Source: Tatumella ptyseos ATCC 33301
Lineage (GTDB): Bacteria; Pseudomonadota; Gammaproteobacteria; Enterobacterales; Enterobacteriaceae
Direction: 5' to 3'
DNA length: 64,000 nucleotides
Assembly (NCBI RefSeq): GCF_000735525.1
Contig: NZ_JMPR01000018.1
Span: forward strand, 62,001-126,000
The notes below the pieces were generated by a model, which saw only the letters and a program-made list of their open reading frames with translations, had not been told where the DNA came from and did no database searches. Of this stretch, positions 45,034 through 54,382 are shown in pieces. Each line of letters begins with the position of its first letter. Position 1 is the first letter of the stretch. Made by a program: the position numbers and the translations under genes.

Positions 45034-46443
45034 TCAGATATTTTCTAAATCCAGCCCACGGGTTTTCGGCCCGAAAATGCCGACAGAGAGCATGACCATC
45101 AGCATACTGAGGATAATGAAGATGATCACTCCCTGGCTTCCGGCGTAGGCCAGAATAGAGCCTATCATGACACTACTGAACACCGTCGATAAGCGGCTGA
45201 ACGAGTAGCAGAACCCGACCGCACGTGCGCGGATATGGGTAGGGAATATCTCGGTCTGGTAAGAGTGGTAACTGAAGGTCAGCCAGGCGTTTGAGTAAGT
45301 GATCATAAATCCGCAAAGGATCAGCAGCACAGGTTGCGTCACCAACGCAAACAGTGTGCCGAAGACAACCGTCATCAGCGAGGAGAGGACAATCTGCCAT
45401 TTGTTTTCTATTTTATCGGCATAGCGACTGCACAGTAACGACCCCAGCGGGTAAGCCAGAGTGATAAAGAAAGAGTAAAGCAGGCTATGGGTCAGGGTTG
45501 TGCCTTTGCCGGAAAGCAGGGCCGGTAACCAGTTTCCGAAGCCAAAAAATCCAATCGACTGGAAAAAGTTCATCACGACCAGCATCAGTGTTCTTTTACG
45601 CCATTGCGGAGCCCAGATCTCACGGAATTTTCCCTGTACCGGGGGTTTGATACCTGCGGTGTCCGCGCGGAAGTCAGTGACCGGAGTCATACCGCAACGT
45701 TTTTCCATGTCACTGAGCACCTGATGTGCTTCCTGATGGCGTCCCTGCTGTGCCAGCCAGCGGGCAGACTCCGGCAGATTACGCCGGATACTCCAGATAA
45801 TCAGCGAACAGACGGCTCCGGCAATAATTACCCATCGCCATCCTTCCAGAGTCAGAAACGTTTGCGGGATAAGCCACCAGGACATGATGGCCACAACAGG
45901 AACGGAAAGAAACTGGATAAAGAAGGAGAAAGCGAAAGCCCGGCTACGTAAATGTGCAGGCATCCATTCCGAGAGATAGGTATCAATAGTCACAAGTTCG
46001 ACCCCCAGCCCAACACCGACCAGCAAACGACAAAGAATGATCCCTTCAGCACTGTGCTGGAAGGCCATGAGCAGAGAAAATACCCCGTACCAGGCCAGTG
46101 CACACATAAAGGTCAGCCGGCGGCCAAATTTGTCTGCATATTTGGCCAGTAAACTGGCACCCAAAAATAAGCCGAGGAAGGTGACAGAAGCAAAGGCCGC
46201 CTGATCAGATATTCCAAAAACACCTTCATGACCCGTATGAAATATCTTTTCTGCCAGTAAACCTGAACTAATATACCCTGTTTCAAATAAATCGTAGAGT
46301 TCAAAGAATCCGCCGAGGGCTAAAAGCGAAATAAAACACCAGAGGCTTTTGCTTGCCGGCAATGCATCAATGCGTCCGGCGATTGTCGTATTATTGCTAT
46401 CGGGGGTGGCAGATAAATCTGCTTTACTCAAAGACGATGACAT
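45034..46443 (-). CDS. MFS transporter, sugar/organic acid porter type
   Basis: 469 aa with 12 predicted membrane helices. The conserved loop after helix 2 (KYADKFGRRLTFMCALAWYG) and after helix 4 (LSEWMPAHLRSRAFAF) match the sugar-porter/aromatic-acid MFS branches. No substrate can be read from the sequence. Convergent with the gluconate dehydrogenase operon, so it could move a sugar acid such as 2-ketogluconate, but that is conjecture. Confidence 0.8.
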   Translation of the reverse strand: MSSSLSKADLSATPDSNNTTIAGRIDALPASKSLWCFISLLALGGFFELYDLFETGYISSGLLAEKIFHTGHEGVFGISDQAAFASVTFLGLFLGASLLAKYADKFGRRLTFMCALAWYGVFSLLMAFQHSAEGIILCRLLVGVGLGVELVTIDTYLSEWMPAHLRSRAFAFSFFIQFLSVPVVAIMSWWLIPQTFLTLEGWRWVIIAGAVCSLIIWSIRRNLPESARWLAQQGRHQEAHQVLSDMEKRCGMTPVTDFRADTAGIKPPVQGKFREIWAPQWRKRTLMLVVMNFFQSIGFFGFGNWLPALLSGKGTTLTHSLLYSFFITLAYPLGSLLCSRYADKIENKWQIVLSSLMTVVFGTLFALVTQPVLLILCGFMITYSNAWLTFSYHSYQTEIFPTHIRARAVGFCYSFSRLSTVFSSVMIGSILAYAGSQGVIIFIILSMLMVMLSVGIFGPKTRGLDLENI

Positions 46444-46603
46444 AAATCATTTAACCTCGGGCTTACTGTATTTGCAATTCTGCTTATCAACTATTTTTAT
46501 AGGGAAGAAAGGATAAGCAGTGAACGAAAATCCAGAATAGACGAAGGAAATAAAAAAGACGAGGGTAATTTTTTAGTGATTAACCGTAATAATAGCGGGG
46601 AGA

Positions 46604-46652
46604 TGTTCCGCGAAATATTTTCGCGGAACAATACCGTTATCAATAATAACGG
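46604..46652 (-). terminator. Two hairpins downstream of tsx
   Basis: Perfect stems CCGTTAT/ATAACGG (46634-46652) and TGTTCCGCGAAA/TTTCGCGGAACA (46604-46630) follow the tsx stop. They probably end the tsx transcript. A run of T is lacking. Confidence 0.5.
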
Positions 46653-46665
46653 AGGACGGGATTAA

Positions 46666-47538
46666 TCAGAAACTATATCCGACGACTGCATAGTATCCCC
46701 AACCGGTATTCCGTGTTGAGAAGTCACCCTGACCAAAGTTAAGCGTTGAACCATCGGCCCATTGCCCGCCGTTATGGAAATAACGGGCCACCAGAGAGTA
46801 ATGCAGGTGGTTATAGGACAGTGACAAGATATGGCTGGAAGCAACGGAGTTACCGGTACGCACAGGGCCAGCCTTCTCACCCAGATCAGAGTCCCAGTCG
46901 ACATTAGTAAAACCAATGTAGGAGAGGTTTCCGCCCCACAGAGTGGTCAGTGGTAACATGTATTTAATTTTAAAACGGTAGCCATCCCAGCTATTTTCAT
47001 TCGCCGCACCGTAGTTCTGCCATTGATATTTCGCGTAAACGTTCATGGATAATGCCAGCTTAGTGCCGGTATCAATATCGGTACCCAGACCCATATACCA
47101 GGTATTCTGGCGATTGGCATTATTCGGGCCCATATCGTAAATATAGTTATTAGCGAAATACCATTCTTTAAACGGACCAAATGCCAGGCTGGTGCCGGTC
47201 AGTTTATCAATAGAAAAGCGAGGTTCAATTTCCATAAACATCGGTGAACCCTTGCGTCTGTCCCAGATGCCGTTGTCATTGCCATTTCCGGTGCCGAAAA
47301 ATTTTGGCAAATCAACATACCCATAAAAATCAAACCAGTCTTTATGAGCAAAGGCTTCATATTCCAGGTAGAGATCATTATTTAACTGAGGTCCGAAACG
47401 GGTGTGATAACTGCCAACGACATTGACACTCTGATGCCACCAGTCAGACACATAGGTCGGTGAGGTGTCTGCAGCATACGTATGGCCAGTCACAGAGCCA
47501 GCCAGAAGTGTTGCTGCCATCATTATTTTATATTTCAT
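46666..47538 (-). CDS. tsx: Tsx, nucleoside-specific outer membrane channel
   Basis: 290 aa from ATG 47538 ([20 protein letters not shown]), close to E. coli Tsx (294). An ATG at 47592 would bury the signal peptide. Twelve-stranded barrel with family stretches such as [20 protein letters not shown] and [15 protein letters not shown]-terminal [10 protein letters not shown] ends in Phe for outer-membrane assembly. Takes up nucleosides. A perfect CRP site lies 188 bp upstream. Confidence 0.93.
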   Translation of the reverse strand: MKYKIMMAATLLAGSVTGHTYAADTSPTYVSDWWHQSVNVVGSYHTRFGPQLNNDLYLEYEAFAHKDWFDFYGYVDLPKFFGTGNGNDNGIWDRRKGSPMFMEIEPRFSIDKLTGTSLAFGPFKEWYFANNYIYDMGPNNANRQNTWYMGLGTDIDTGTKLALSMNVYAKYQWQNYGAANENSWDGYRFKIKYMLPLTTLWGGNLSYIGFTNVDWDSDLGEKAGPVRTGNSVASSHILSLSYNHLHYSLVARYFHNGGQWADGSTLNFGQGDFSTRNTGWGYYAVVGYSF

Positions 47539-47725
47539 TTTATCGTCACCATTTGCTGAATACTGAAAGAGCGCATCTGAATACAGACGCAAAAAATGGA
47601 GTCAAACCAGATGCATAAGGCTGATAAACCGTGTTAACCCGGAATGATCATGCCGGATATCATACGTTAGTAAATGGAGAATCTTCATAGTTGTTATAAT
47701 TTGTTTCATTTTTTAGCAAATATAA

Positions 47726-47741
47726 TGTGACCTGAGTCACA
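47726..47741. promoter_or_regulatory. CRP site between tsx and the OsmC-family gene
   Basis: TGTGACCTGAGTCACA is a perfect TGTGA-N6-TCACA match, flanked by AA and TT as in strong CRP sites. It lies in the 440-bp region between divergent tsx and the osmC-like gene. E. coli tsx is activated by CRP and repressed by CytR, so tsx is the more likely target. The rest of the region shows no gene. Confidence 0.85.
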
Positions 47742-47978
47742 TTATTGTCCTCTTTCCGGGGAGGAAGGGGATAACTCCACGGAGCCGCTTTACAAAAAAA
47801 TGCGATATTTCCGGCCTGTCGGGGTGGGAAGCAGGGCCGGGCAGGGATCCTGCAGCATGTCATCAGGATGACTCCGGATAAATCACTTTCCGGAAAATCG
47901 CATAAGAAAGTATGATGTTTTAATACGGATGGCCGGGGTCAGAGGCTGTCGCCTGAAGCAAAGCTAACGGGGATCATT

Positions 47979-48452
47979 ATGGCAGCAAGACAGCATCATT
48001 ACCGTGTGACAGTTCGCTGGACCGGGAATCGTGGCGAGGGGACATCATCTTATAAAGCCTATGGACGTGACGGGGAGTTACAGGCTGAAGGGCGGGAGCC
48101 GATTGCGTTAAGTGCCGACCCTGCTTTCCGGGGGGATAATAGCCGCTGGAATCCCGAACAACTTCTGCTGGCGTCGGTTTCTGCCTGCCATAAATTGTGG
48201 TATCTGCACTTATGTGCAGATGCCGGTATCGTCGTGGAAGAGTATCAGGATGAGGCTGAAGGAACGATGGTGGAAGGGGTAAAAGGCCATTTTACCGGCA
48301 TTATTCTGAAGCCGCGTATCCGCTTGCAGAATGATCAGGACAGGGATCGGGCGGCTCAACTCCACCACGCCGCGCATGATGCCTGCTTTATCGCAAACTC
48401 GGTGAACTTTCCGGTCGGGTGTCAGCCGGAATTTGTGGCCAGCGGCAGGTAA
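47979..48452 (+). CDS. OsmC/Ohr-family protein
   Basis: 157 aa. OsmC-family fold with both redox Cys: LLASVSACHKLWYL in the first and HDACFIANSVNFPV in the last part. Such proteins reduce organic hydroperoxides or related thiol targets. Divergent from tsx; 38 bases upstream of a LysR-type gene on the same strand, so the two may be cotranscribed. Confidence 0.85.
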   Translation: MAARQHHYRVTVRWTGNRGEGTSSYKAYGRDGELQAEGREPIALSADPAFRGDNSRWNPEQLLLASVSACHKLWYLHLCADAGIVVEEYQDEAEGTMVEGVKGHFTGIILKPRIRLQNDQDRDRAAQLHHAAHDACFIANSVNFPVGCQPEFVASGR

Positions 48453-48490
48453 TACCCTATATCCCCGCACGACGGATAACAGGATAACGT

Positions 48491-49387
48491 ATGCAACAGG
48501 GTGAAAACCTGCAGGCGATGTATATTTTTGCCCGCGTAGTGGAACAACAAAGTTTCAGTCTGGCGGCGGGGGTATTGGGCATATCAACAGCCACAGTCAG
48601 CCGCGAAATCGCCGCACTGGAAAACCGTCTGGCGATGAAATTATTACACCGCACCACCCGCAAGGTGAGCGTCACGGAATGCGGGCTGCTTTATTATCGC
48701 TATTGCGAAAGCCTTAGCAGGCAGGTATCAGCGGCAGATGATTTCATTCACCGCATGCACAGTCAGCCTGCGGGACAGGTCAGGCTGGTCGCGCCGGTGA
48801 CTTACGGGTGTCAGTGTATCGTCCCGGTGCTGCAACCCTTTATGCAGCAAAATATCCATGTGCGTGTCGATCTTGATCTGAACGACAGGGAACCGGACAT
48901 GATCCACGACGATATTGACGTCGCGATCGTGGTTCGCCAGCGCCCACCGGATCAGGGGTTGTCACAGCCGCTCTCGGTGATCCCCTGGGGATTGTATGCG
49001 ACGGAGGCCTATCTGGACAGGCATCCCGTACTGACGTCACCGGAGCAGCTTAGCCGTCACCAGTTACTGACCTTTCACGGGCCGGCCCATCAGGCTGCCC
49101 TCAGTTTCCGGAAAGAGAAAAAACGGATAGAAGTGAATGCGGTTAGCCGGTTCCGGGCCAATAACAGTATGGCATTATTAACCGCGGCCTGCGCCGGAGC
49201 GGGCATTGCCTGTCTGCCCTCCTACATGGTGCATCAGGCCCTGGCAGAAGGCACATTACGGCCGGTCCTGCCTGAATGGCAGTTGCCCGGGTACCATAGT
49301 TATCTGCTGCGAAAGGTCCAGGAGACGTTCTCTTCTCCGGTCACCCGGTTATGTGATTTACTGACTGAAAAGCTCAGAGACGCCTGA
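48491..49387 (+). CDS. LysR-family transcriptional regulator
   Basis: 298 aa. N-terminal winged helix-turn-helix (FARVVEQQSFSLAAGVLGIS, then TATVSREIAALENRLAMKLL) of the CrgA/AaeR-like branch. The effector domain follows from about residue 90. It is between the osmC-like gene and an MFS efflux gene, both same strand, and may control either. Target unknown. Confidence 0.85.
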   Translation: MQQGENLQAMYIFARVVEQQSFSLAAGVLGISTATVSREIAALENRLAMKLLHRTTRKVSVTECGLLYYRYCESLSRQVSAADDFIHRMHSQPAGQVRLVAPVTYGCQCIVPVLQPFMQQNIHVRVDLDLNDREPDMIHDDIDVAIVVRQRPPDQGLSQPLSVIPWGLYATEAYLDRHPVLTSPEQLSRHQLLTFHGPAHQAALSFRKEKKRIEVNAVSRFRANNSMALLTAACAGAGIACLPSYMVHQALAEGTLRPVLPEWQLPGYHSYLLRKVQETFSSPVTRLCDLLTEKLRDA

Positions 49388-49410
49388 TTATTGCAACAGT
49401 GCAATAATCA
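49385..49410 (+). terminator. Perfect inverted repeat at the end of the LysR gene
   Basis: TGATTATTGCA / TGCAATAATCA, an 11-bp perfect stem with an ACAG loop that includes the LysR stop codon TGA. AT-rich and with no following T-run, so it may be an operator or a weak terminator rather than a strong one. Confidence 0.4.
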
Positions 49411-49501
49411 GGGGACAGCCGGTAAATATCTTCCGGCGGCTGTTCTTTCACTCTGCCTGACGTTACGCTTTCCTTTTCTATGAGCAAAGCAGGTTATTGA
49501 A

Positions 49502-50707
49502 ATGGCAGACTATTCCGGCAATCTTTCAGAGGCAGATCCTCACTGGCAGCGTAATCTCTGGGTTTGTACCCTGGGATCTTTCAGCACACTGATTGCCATG
49601 ACATTGCTGCTGCCTTTTCTTCCGCTGTATCTGCAGTCCTTAGGTGTTAAAGGTACGAGCAGTATCGCCCACTGGTCTGCGGTGGCCTATGGGGCAACCT
49701 TTCTCACGGCGGCATTGACGGCACCCTTATGGGGACGGCTGGCAGATAAATATGGCCGTAAACTGATGCTGATCAGGGCCAGCCTGGGGATGGCTGTTGC
49801 TATGTCACTGATGGGTATGGCAACAGCGCCCTGGCAACTGGTGGCTTTACGTTTACTGGCGGGTTTATTGGGGGGCTATGCTTCCGGTTCGATGATTCTG
49901 GTCGCAGCACAAACCCCGAAAGAGAAAACAGGTTATGCGATTGGCATCCTTTCCGGCGGGATCATGGCCGGAAATATCGTCGGTCCGCTGGCCGGAGGCA
50001 TGCTTCCCGCCATTATCGGGATACGCGAAACCTTCCTGCTGACCGGGGGGATTATTTTTCTGGCCTTTCTGGGTACGCTGCTCTTGCTTAAAGAGGAACG
50101 CCAGCCGGCCAGGCATTCCCCGTCCCAGTCTGCGGTGCAGCAACCGGTACCTGTCACGGTGAAGGTAATGTGGGTGTCTGCGATGTTACTGATTTTCGCC
50201 ACGATGTCTGTGGAACCGATCATTACCCTGTATGTTGCCAGCCTGATCTCTGATCTGACGCAGGCGACGTTGTTTACCGGGGTTATCATGGCGTCCACGG
50301 CCTTAGGCAGCATCATAGCGGCTCCGCGTATCGGCGCATTGGCTGACCGGACAGGGCACTGGCGTGTACTTTCCTGCGGTTTACTGATTTGCGGTGTTTT
50401 GCTGATCCCCCAGGCCTTTGTGACTGCGGTATGGCAACTGCTGGTGTTGCGTTTTCTGATGGGCCTGGCATTAGGGGGAATGCTGCCCTGTATCACTGCA
50501 ATTATCCGCCATCATGCACCGGCCGGACAAACCGGTCGCTTACTCGGGTATTCCACGTCGGCACAATATATCGGTCAGGTCTGCGGGCCATTGTTTGGCG
50601 GTGTGGTCGCAGGTCAGGCAGGTATGCCGGCCGTTTTTTTGGGGACGGCGGTGATTATGCTGATAGCCTCAGGCATTAACACGGTCTGGTGTAAGAGAAG
50701 GGTATAA
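49502..50707 (+). CDS. MdtG-like MFS multidrug efflux transporter
   Basis: 401 aa with 12 membrane helices. The DHA1 signature in loop 2-3 (LWGRLADKYGRKLMLIRASL) and helix 5 motif C (GYAIGILSGGIMAGNIVGPL, then AGG) identify it as a drug:proton antiporter. The N-terminus (WQRNLWVCTLGSFST, LPFLPLYLQSLGV) resembles E. coli MdtG (408 aa). 114 bases after the LysR gene. Confidence 0.85.
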   Translation: MADYSGNLSEADPHWQRNLWVCTLGSFSTLIAMTLLLPFLPLYLQSLGVKGTSSIAHWSAVAYGATFLTAALTAPLWGRLADKYGRKLMLIRASLGMAVAMSLMGMATAPWQLVALRLLAGLLGGYASGSMILVAAQTPKEKTGYAIGILSGGIMAGNIVGPLAGGMLPAIIGIRETFLLTGGIIFLAFLGTLLLLKEERQPARHSPSQSAVQQPVPVTVKVMWVSAMLLIFATMSVEPIITLYVASLISDLTQATLFTGVIMASTALGSIIAAPRIGALADRTGHWRVLSCGLLICGVLLIPQAFVTAVWQLLVLRFLMGLALGGMLPCITAIIRHHAPAGQTGRLLGYSTSAQYIGQVCGPLFGGVVAGQAGMPAVFLGTAVIMLIASGINTVWCKRRV

Positions 50708-50711
50708 AAGA

Positions 50712-50735
50712 CGACCCCGGCATTTGCCGGGGTCG
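50712..50735. terminator. Bidirectional terminator between the efflux and POT genes
   Basis: Perfect 10-bp stem CGACCCCGGC / GCCGGGGTCG with an ATTT loop, 4 bases after one stop and 7 bases before the other. A T-rich tract follows on the minus strand. Confidence 0.8.
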
Positions 50736-50742
50736 GTCACAC

Positions 50743-52212
50743 TCAGGCCTCTGTGCGGACCTGCGGGTTGATCATACGACGTAATAACGGGATAAGTACG
50801 GCGATCACCACGGCGGTGATCACTGAACCCCAGCCCAGCAGGTTAAAGACATGGCTGTAGCCCGGGTTGGTTGCCACAGGCGTGGTATTACTGTTATCCG
50901 GCATCATGCCGGAGAAATAGTCTGCCAGTACCGATGCCACACCGGTCACCATCATCCAGCTACCCATCATCAGCCCCTGATGCTGTTTCGGTGCCAGTTT
51001 TCCGATCATGGCATAGCCAATCGGGGAGATCAGCAGTTCGCCGATACTCTGCAGAATATAACTGATCACTATCCATTTGAACGCCATCAGACCATTACCG
51101 CCCGCCAGGGAGATCCCCACCGGTAAGACCAGCATACCCAGGCCGATAAACACCAGCGAAGAGGCAAACTGCAGTGGTATGTCAATCCGGTAACCTTTTT
51201 TACGCAGGCGGTTAAAGTACATCGCCATTAACGGACCACCGATCACAATAACGATGGTATTAATGTTCTGGATCCACTGCGGAGCGACTATCCAGCCATA
51301 GACATTCAGGTCAATATTATGTTCGGAGAACAGCATCAGTCCCATCGGCGCCAGCTGATACAGTGACCAGAAGACCAGAGAACCGAGCATCAGAATAAGG
51401 TAAGCCCCCATACGTGAACGCTCATCGGCCACCGGGTGTTTCAGTGTCATCAGGCACAGCAGGATAAAGATCAGACATCCGATAGCGATAACAAAATAGC
51501 TGCTGATAGCGGCATAGGTCAGCATCACACGAATAATCGGTAGCAGAACGACCAGGATAGCCACCCCGGCCAGCAGACGCTTCCGGTAGGTCGACGGGCT
51601 GACCTGCGTCAGCGGGGTGTTTTTGTCTTTCAGGTGAGGCCAGAACACCAGCGCTGCGATGATGGCGATAATGTTACCCAGCGAAGCAAACAGGAACAAC
51701 GCTTTGTAATTTTCGCCCAGCTGATAATACCCTGCGACAGTAAACCCGATAAAAAAGCCCAGGTTCATCCCTGCATAGTTCCACAGGAAAGCGCTTTCCC
51801 GACGGTCATCTTCCGGCGCAAAACGCTGTGTCAGCATCATATTGAGGCAGGTCACATTCAGCCCGCTTCCGGTCAGGAACATGGCCAGTCCCCAATAAAG
51901 CCCGGTGACGCCGGCGCTGGCAATCAGATAACAGCCGATAACCTGCAACACCATCCCGAGGACAAACAGGTTACGGTTACTCAGATAGCGTCCCCCCAGG
52001 TATCCGCCAAACAGGTGAAGACCATAGTTAAACGCACCGAAAACGCCCATGATGGCATTCGCTGAGTCTTCGCTGAAGCCCAGTTTCTTTGTTGCGTACA
52101 GAACCAGTGTGGAATAGAGCACGGCAAAGCCGAGCGTAGAAAAAGTCTGGATGAAAAACAGAATGGCGGAACCGCTGATTTTCTCCGGTGTGGTTTTGAC
52201 TGAAGCGTTCAA
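50743..52212 (-). CDS. Divergent POT-family peptide transporter
   Basis: 489 aa, 14 predicted helices. I place the start at TTG 52212: AAGGGG lies 8 bases upstream and the protein then begins a few residues before helix 1, at normal POT length. The open frame to ATG 52308 adds a Cys-rich stretch unlike any POT N-terminus. Later blocks match DtpA/DtpB (WNYAGMNLGFFIGFTVAGYY, GELLISPIGYAMIGKLAPKQ). The hallmark helix-1 motif ExxERFxYYG is missing; the position reads FIQTFSTLGFAVLYS. Substrate therefore uncertain. Confidence 0.75.
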   Translation of the reverse strand: MNASVKTTPEKISGSAILFFIQTFSTLGFAVLYSTLVLYATKKLGFSEDSANAIMGVFGAFNYGLHLFGGYLGGRYLSNRNLFVLGMVLQVIGCYLIASAGVTGLYWGLAMFLTGSGLNVTCLNMMLTQRFAPEDDRRESAFLWNYAGMNLGFFIGFTVAGYYQLGENYKALFLFASLGNIIAIIAALVFWPHLKDKNTPLTQVSPSTYRKRLLAGVAILVVLLPIIRVMLTYAAISSYFVIAIGCLIFILLCLMTLKHPVADERSRMGAYLILMLGSLVFWSLYQLAPMGLMLFSEHNIDLNVYGWIVAPQWIQNINTIVIVIGGPLMAMYFNRLRKKGYRIDIPLQFASSLVFIGLGMLVLPVGISLAGGNGLMAFKWIVISYILQSIGELLISPIGYAMIGKLAPKQHQGLMMGSWMMVTGVASVLADYFSGMMPDNSNTTPVATNPGYSHVFNLLGWGSVITAVVIAVLIPLLRRMINPQVRTEA

Positions 52213-52702
52213 CGCTTTCCCCTTATGATACAGATGTTGTGTAAATCTCTGGCGCGCACTGCAACAGCAGTGCACCGGACTTTTGTCAGGATTGTCAAAA
52301 AATGCCATCTTTCTGTAAAACTAACAACTATTAAATCTGATTATTTATGCATTAAATCCGGCACAATGCCCATAATCCCCTTAGCAAAGACGACTATTGG
52401 TGAATAAGCAGAATAAAATTCCGCCGACTTTTTGTTCGTTTATTTGTACGATGAAGTACGTTGAGGTGCTACTGTCCGGAACCCTGGTGACGAAAAATCC
52501 CGGGCTGAGCGTAAGGAAAAATTCATTGGTTTTAACTATCTGAATCAACGTTTTAATCGTTAACTTTTTTAATAAAAGGCCGGAATTCAGGGGGTTCAGC
52601 GTTATACTTTCCAGAGTAAACAAAGCGCTGAGTCTTTCATCTATGCCTTGCATGTCGTGCTGGAGATTCTGACCACTAAGCCATTTTCATCCCAGGTGAG
52701 TT
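52213..52702. other. 490-bp divergent intergenic region, POT gene / EAL gene
   Basis: AT-rich promoter region for two divergent genes. A minus-strand open frame of 90 codons (52381-52653) has no ribosome site or recognisable domain and is not called. No sigma-28 promoter could be found upstream of the EAL gene, although pdeH is a late flagellar gene in E. coli. Confidence 0.4.
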
Positions 52703-53401
52703 ATGTCCCCTTTACAGCTTGCTAATTTTTCAATCAATTTTGTTTTCCAGCCGATGTTTGGTAAAACCGGAGAGTTGTTAGCGGTTGAATGTTTATCGAG
52801 GATCACCGCCAACCACCAGGGGACAACAATCTCTCCGGAATTTTTTTTCCAAAGCGTCACTCCTGCCATGAGTATTGAGATCCTTAAGGCACAGATTGCT
52901 TTAATCGGGTCTTACCGTGACTGGTTTATTCGTCACAATGTGATTGTGACGGTGAATATCGATGATAAGTCACTGGACTTTGTGAACGAGCATTACCTGT
53001 CTGAAGGCAATGCGTTTGCGGGTTTTATCCATTTTGAAGTGAATGAATCTTCAGACAGTCTGGTACCTGAGTCTAACCAGGCCCCGGTATTCCATAAGCA
53101 GCGGACATTCTGGCTGGATGACTTTGGTTCCGGCCTTTCCGGATTCTCAGCTGTTTTCGATAATCAATTTCGTTATATTAAAATAGACCGATTTTTGTTC
53201 TGGAACTTTATGAGTAAGCCTGGCGGAAGCCAGCTGATGGGAGCGTTACTGAACTTCTTTTCATTAAATAATTGTAATGTGGTTGTCGAAGGTATTGAAA
53301 CCGATCAGCATGAAAAATGGCTGTCTGAAATGCCGTACTATGCGTTACAAGGGAAGCTCTGGAAGGAGCTGACCATTGAAGAGTTGTGCTGCGCTGCCTG
53401 A
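52703..53401 (+). CDS. pdeH: PdeH (YhjH)-like EAL-domain c-di-GMP phosphodiesterase
   Basis: 232 aa, a stand-alone EAL domain like E. coli PdeH. The EAL motif is E29-C30-L31 (LLAVECLSRI), keeping the metal-binding Glu. Also present are Asn (TVNIDD), D139-D140 in WLDDFGSG, K160 in YIKID, and E196 in VVEGIE, then ALQGKLW. The catalytic set looks complete, so activity is likely. PdeH lowers c-di-GMP so that YcgR does not brake the flagellum. The next gene is YcgR-like, which supports this role. Confidence 0.82.
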   Translation: MSPLQLANFSINFVFQPMFGKTGELLAVECLSRITANHQGTTISPEFFFQSVTPAMSIEILKAQIALIGSYRDWFIRHNVIVTVNIDDKSLDFVNEHYLSEGNAFAGFIHFEVNESSDSLVPESNQAPVFHKQRTFWLDDFGSGLSGFSAVFDNQFRYIKIDRFLFWNFMSKPGGSQLMGALLNFFSLNNCNVVVEGIETDQHEKWLSEMPYYALQGKLWKELTIEELCCAA

Positions 53402-53542
53402 CAGAACCGCGGTATGACGTCTGTGGTGTCACAGGCGTGTGGCCTCTGTCTGCTATCTCATAAAGAGAGCAAGCCTTGTGAATACCTTCCTATTTTTATA
53501 TGTTATTTTAAAGTTTCTCTTAAGTAAGAAGGCTTATCTCCT

Positions 53543-54250
53543 ATGGCTGGTGTTAATACTGATCCGCAGACGCTCAGAAATGATCGTTTTGAACTGGTCG
53601 CAATCCTGCGTACCCTGCTGAAAGAAAAACATCGTTTTAGCCTCAGTTCTGAAGAGGGGCACGATTTCGAATTGCTACGTGTTGAATCCAGCCGTGTTTA
53701 TCTGAGCCTCCCGCAAGCAGATTTTACCTTACCCGCAACTCTTGAACTCAGCGCAGAAGGGAGTGAAGCAAAAATTATTTTTACTCTGAATGCTGTCCGT
53801 CAGGAAGAAACCGCCGGGGGGACTGTACTGACCGGCGAGATCGGTAATGAGTTTAATTACTTTCAACGACGTATTAACCTGCGCGTTCCGCTGCCTTTAT
53901 GGAAAAACTTTACCCTGACGTTGCCGCTTTCAGGGCTTAGTGCACCCCGACCCTTTATCATCTATGACTTTTCGGTCGGCGGATTAGGCGTTTACACACC
54001 GAAGCCGTTGTCAGAAAAAGCCAAAGTCGGCGCGGTATTTAAGAAAGCATTATTGTCTTTAGGAGAATACGGTGAGTTTAAAGCCAATATTGAGATTATT
54101 GCGCTCAGTGAACTTGAAGAAGAACTGCCGGAATACCCTGGCTATCAGCAACGGATGTCAGTCAGGTTTACGAATCTGTCACTGATAAATCAGCGTAATT
54201 TCCAGAAAATTGCCTATGCGTTCGAAGTCAATTTTAAGCGTAAGCGATAA
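53543..54250 (+). CDS. ycgR: YcgR-like flagellar brake protein with PilZ domain
   Basis: 235 aa (E. coli YcgR 244). The N-terminal YcgR domain (LRNDRFELVAILRTLLKEKH) is followed by a PilZ domain with both c-di-GMP motifs: RxxxR at R110-R114 (QRRINLRV) and D142-x-S144-xx-G147 (YDFSVGGLG). When bound to c-di-GMP, YcgR docks on the motor and slows it. Same strand as the pdeH-like gene, 141 bases behind. Near 53509 is a TAAAGTTT with no matching -10. Confidence 0.88.
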   Translation: MAGVNTDPQTLRNDRFELVAILRTLLKEKHRFSLSSEEGHDFELLRVESSRVYLSLPQADFTLPATLELSAEGSEAKIIFTLNAVRQEETAGGTVLTGEIGNEFNYFQRRINLRVPLPLWKNFTLTLPLSGLSAPRPFIIYDFSVGGLGVYTPKPLSEKAKVGAVFKKALLSLGEYGEFKANIEIIALSELEEELPEYPGYQQRMSVRFTNLSLINQRNFQKIAYAFEVNFKRKR

Positions 54251-54355
54251 CCTGTCTCTGCCTCTTCCCTCCGATAACCGGAGAAGATTTCGGTTCCCCT
54301 CACACGACTGATAAACGACATACTCCGTTGCTTCTGCGACAGATAAGGCCTGGAT

Positions 54356-54372
54356 GGCCCCGTGACGGGGCC
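54356..54372 (-). terminator. Short GC hairpin after the adhesin gene
   Basis: GGCCCC-GTGAC-GGGGCC, 10 bases after the adhesin stop. No T-run on the minus strand; weak terminator at best. Confidence 0.35.
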
Positions 54373-54382
54373 GGAGTCAGGA

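Noticed and set aside
49933-50496. Antisense frame inside the MdtG-like gene
   Set aside because: Low-complexity Ile/Pro/Ser shadow of a membrane protein gene.
52381-52653. 90-codon minus-strand frame in the POT-pdeH gap
   Set aside because: No ribosome site, no recognised domain, AT-rich promoter region.
53509-53516. TAAAGTTT, a perfect sigma-28 -35 element before ycgR
   Set aside because: At 11-bp spacing the -10 reads GAAGGCTT (2 of 8 matches) and transcription would begin almost at the start codon.
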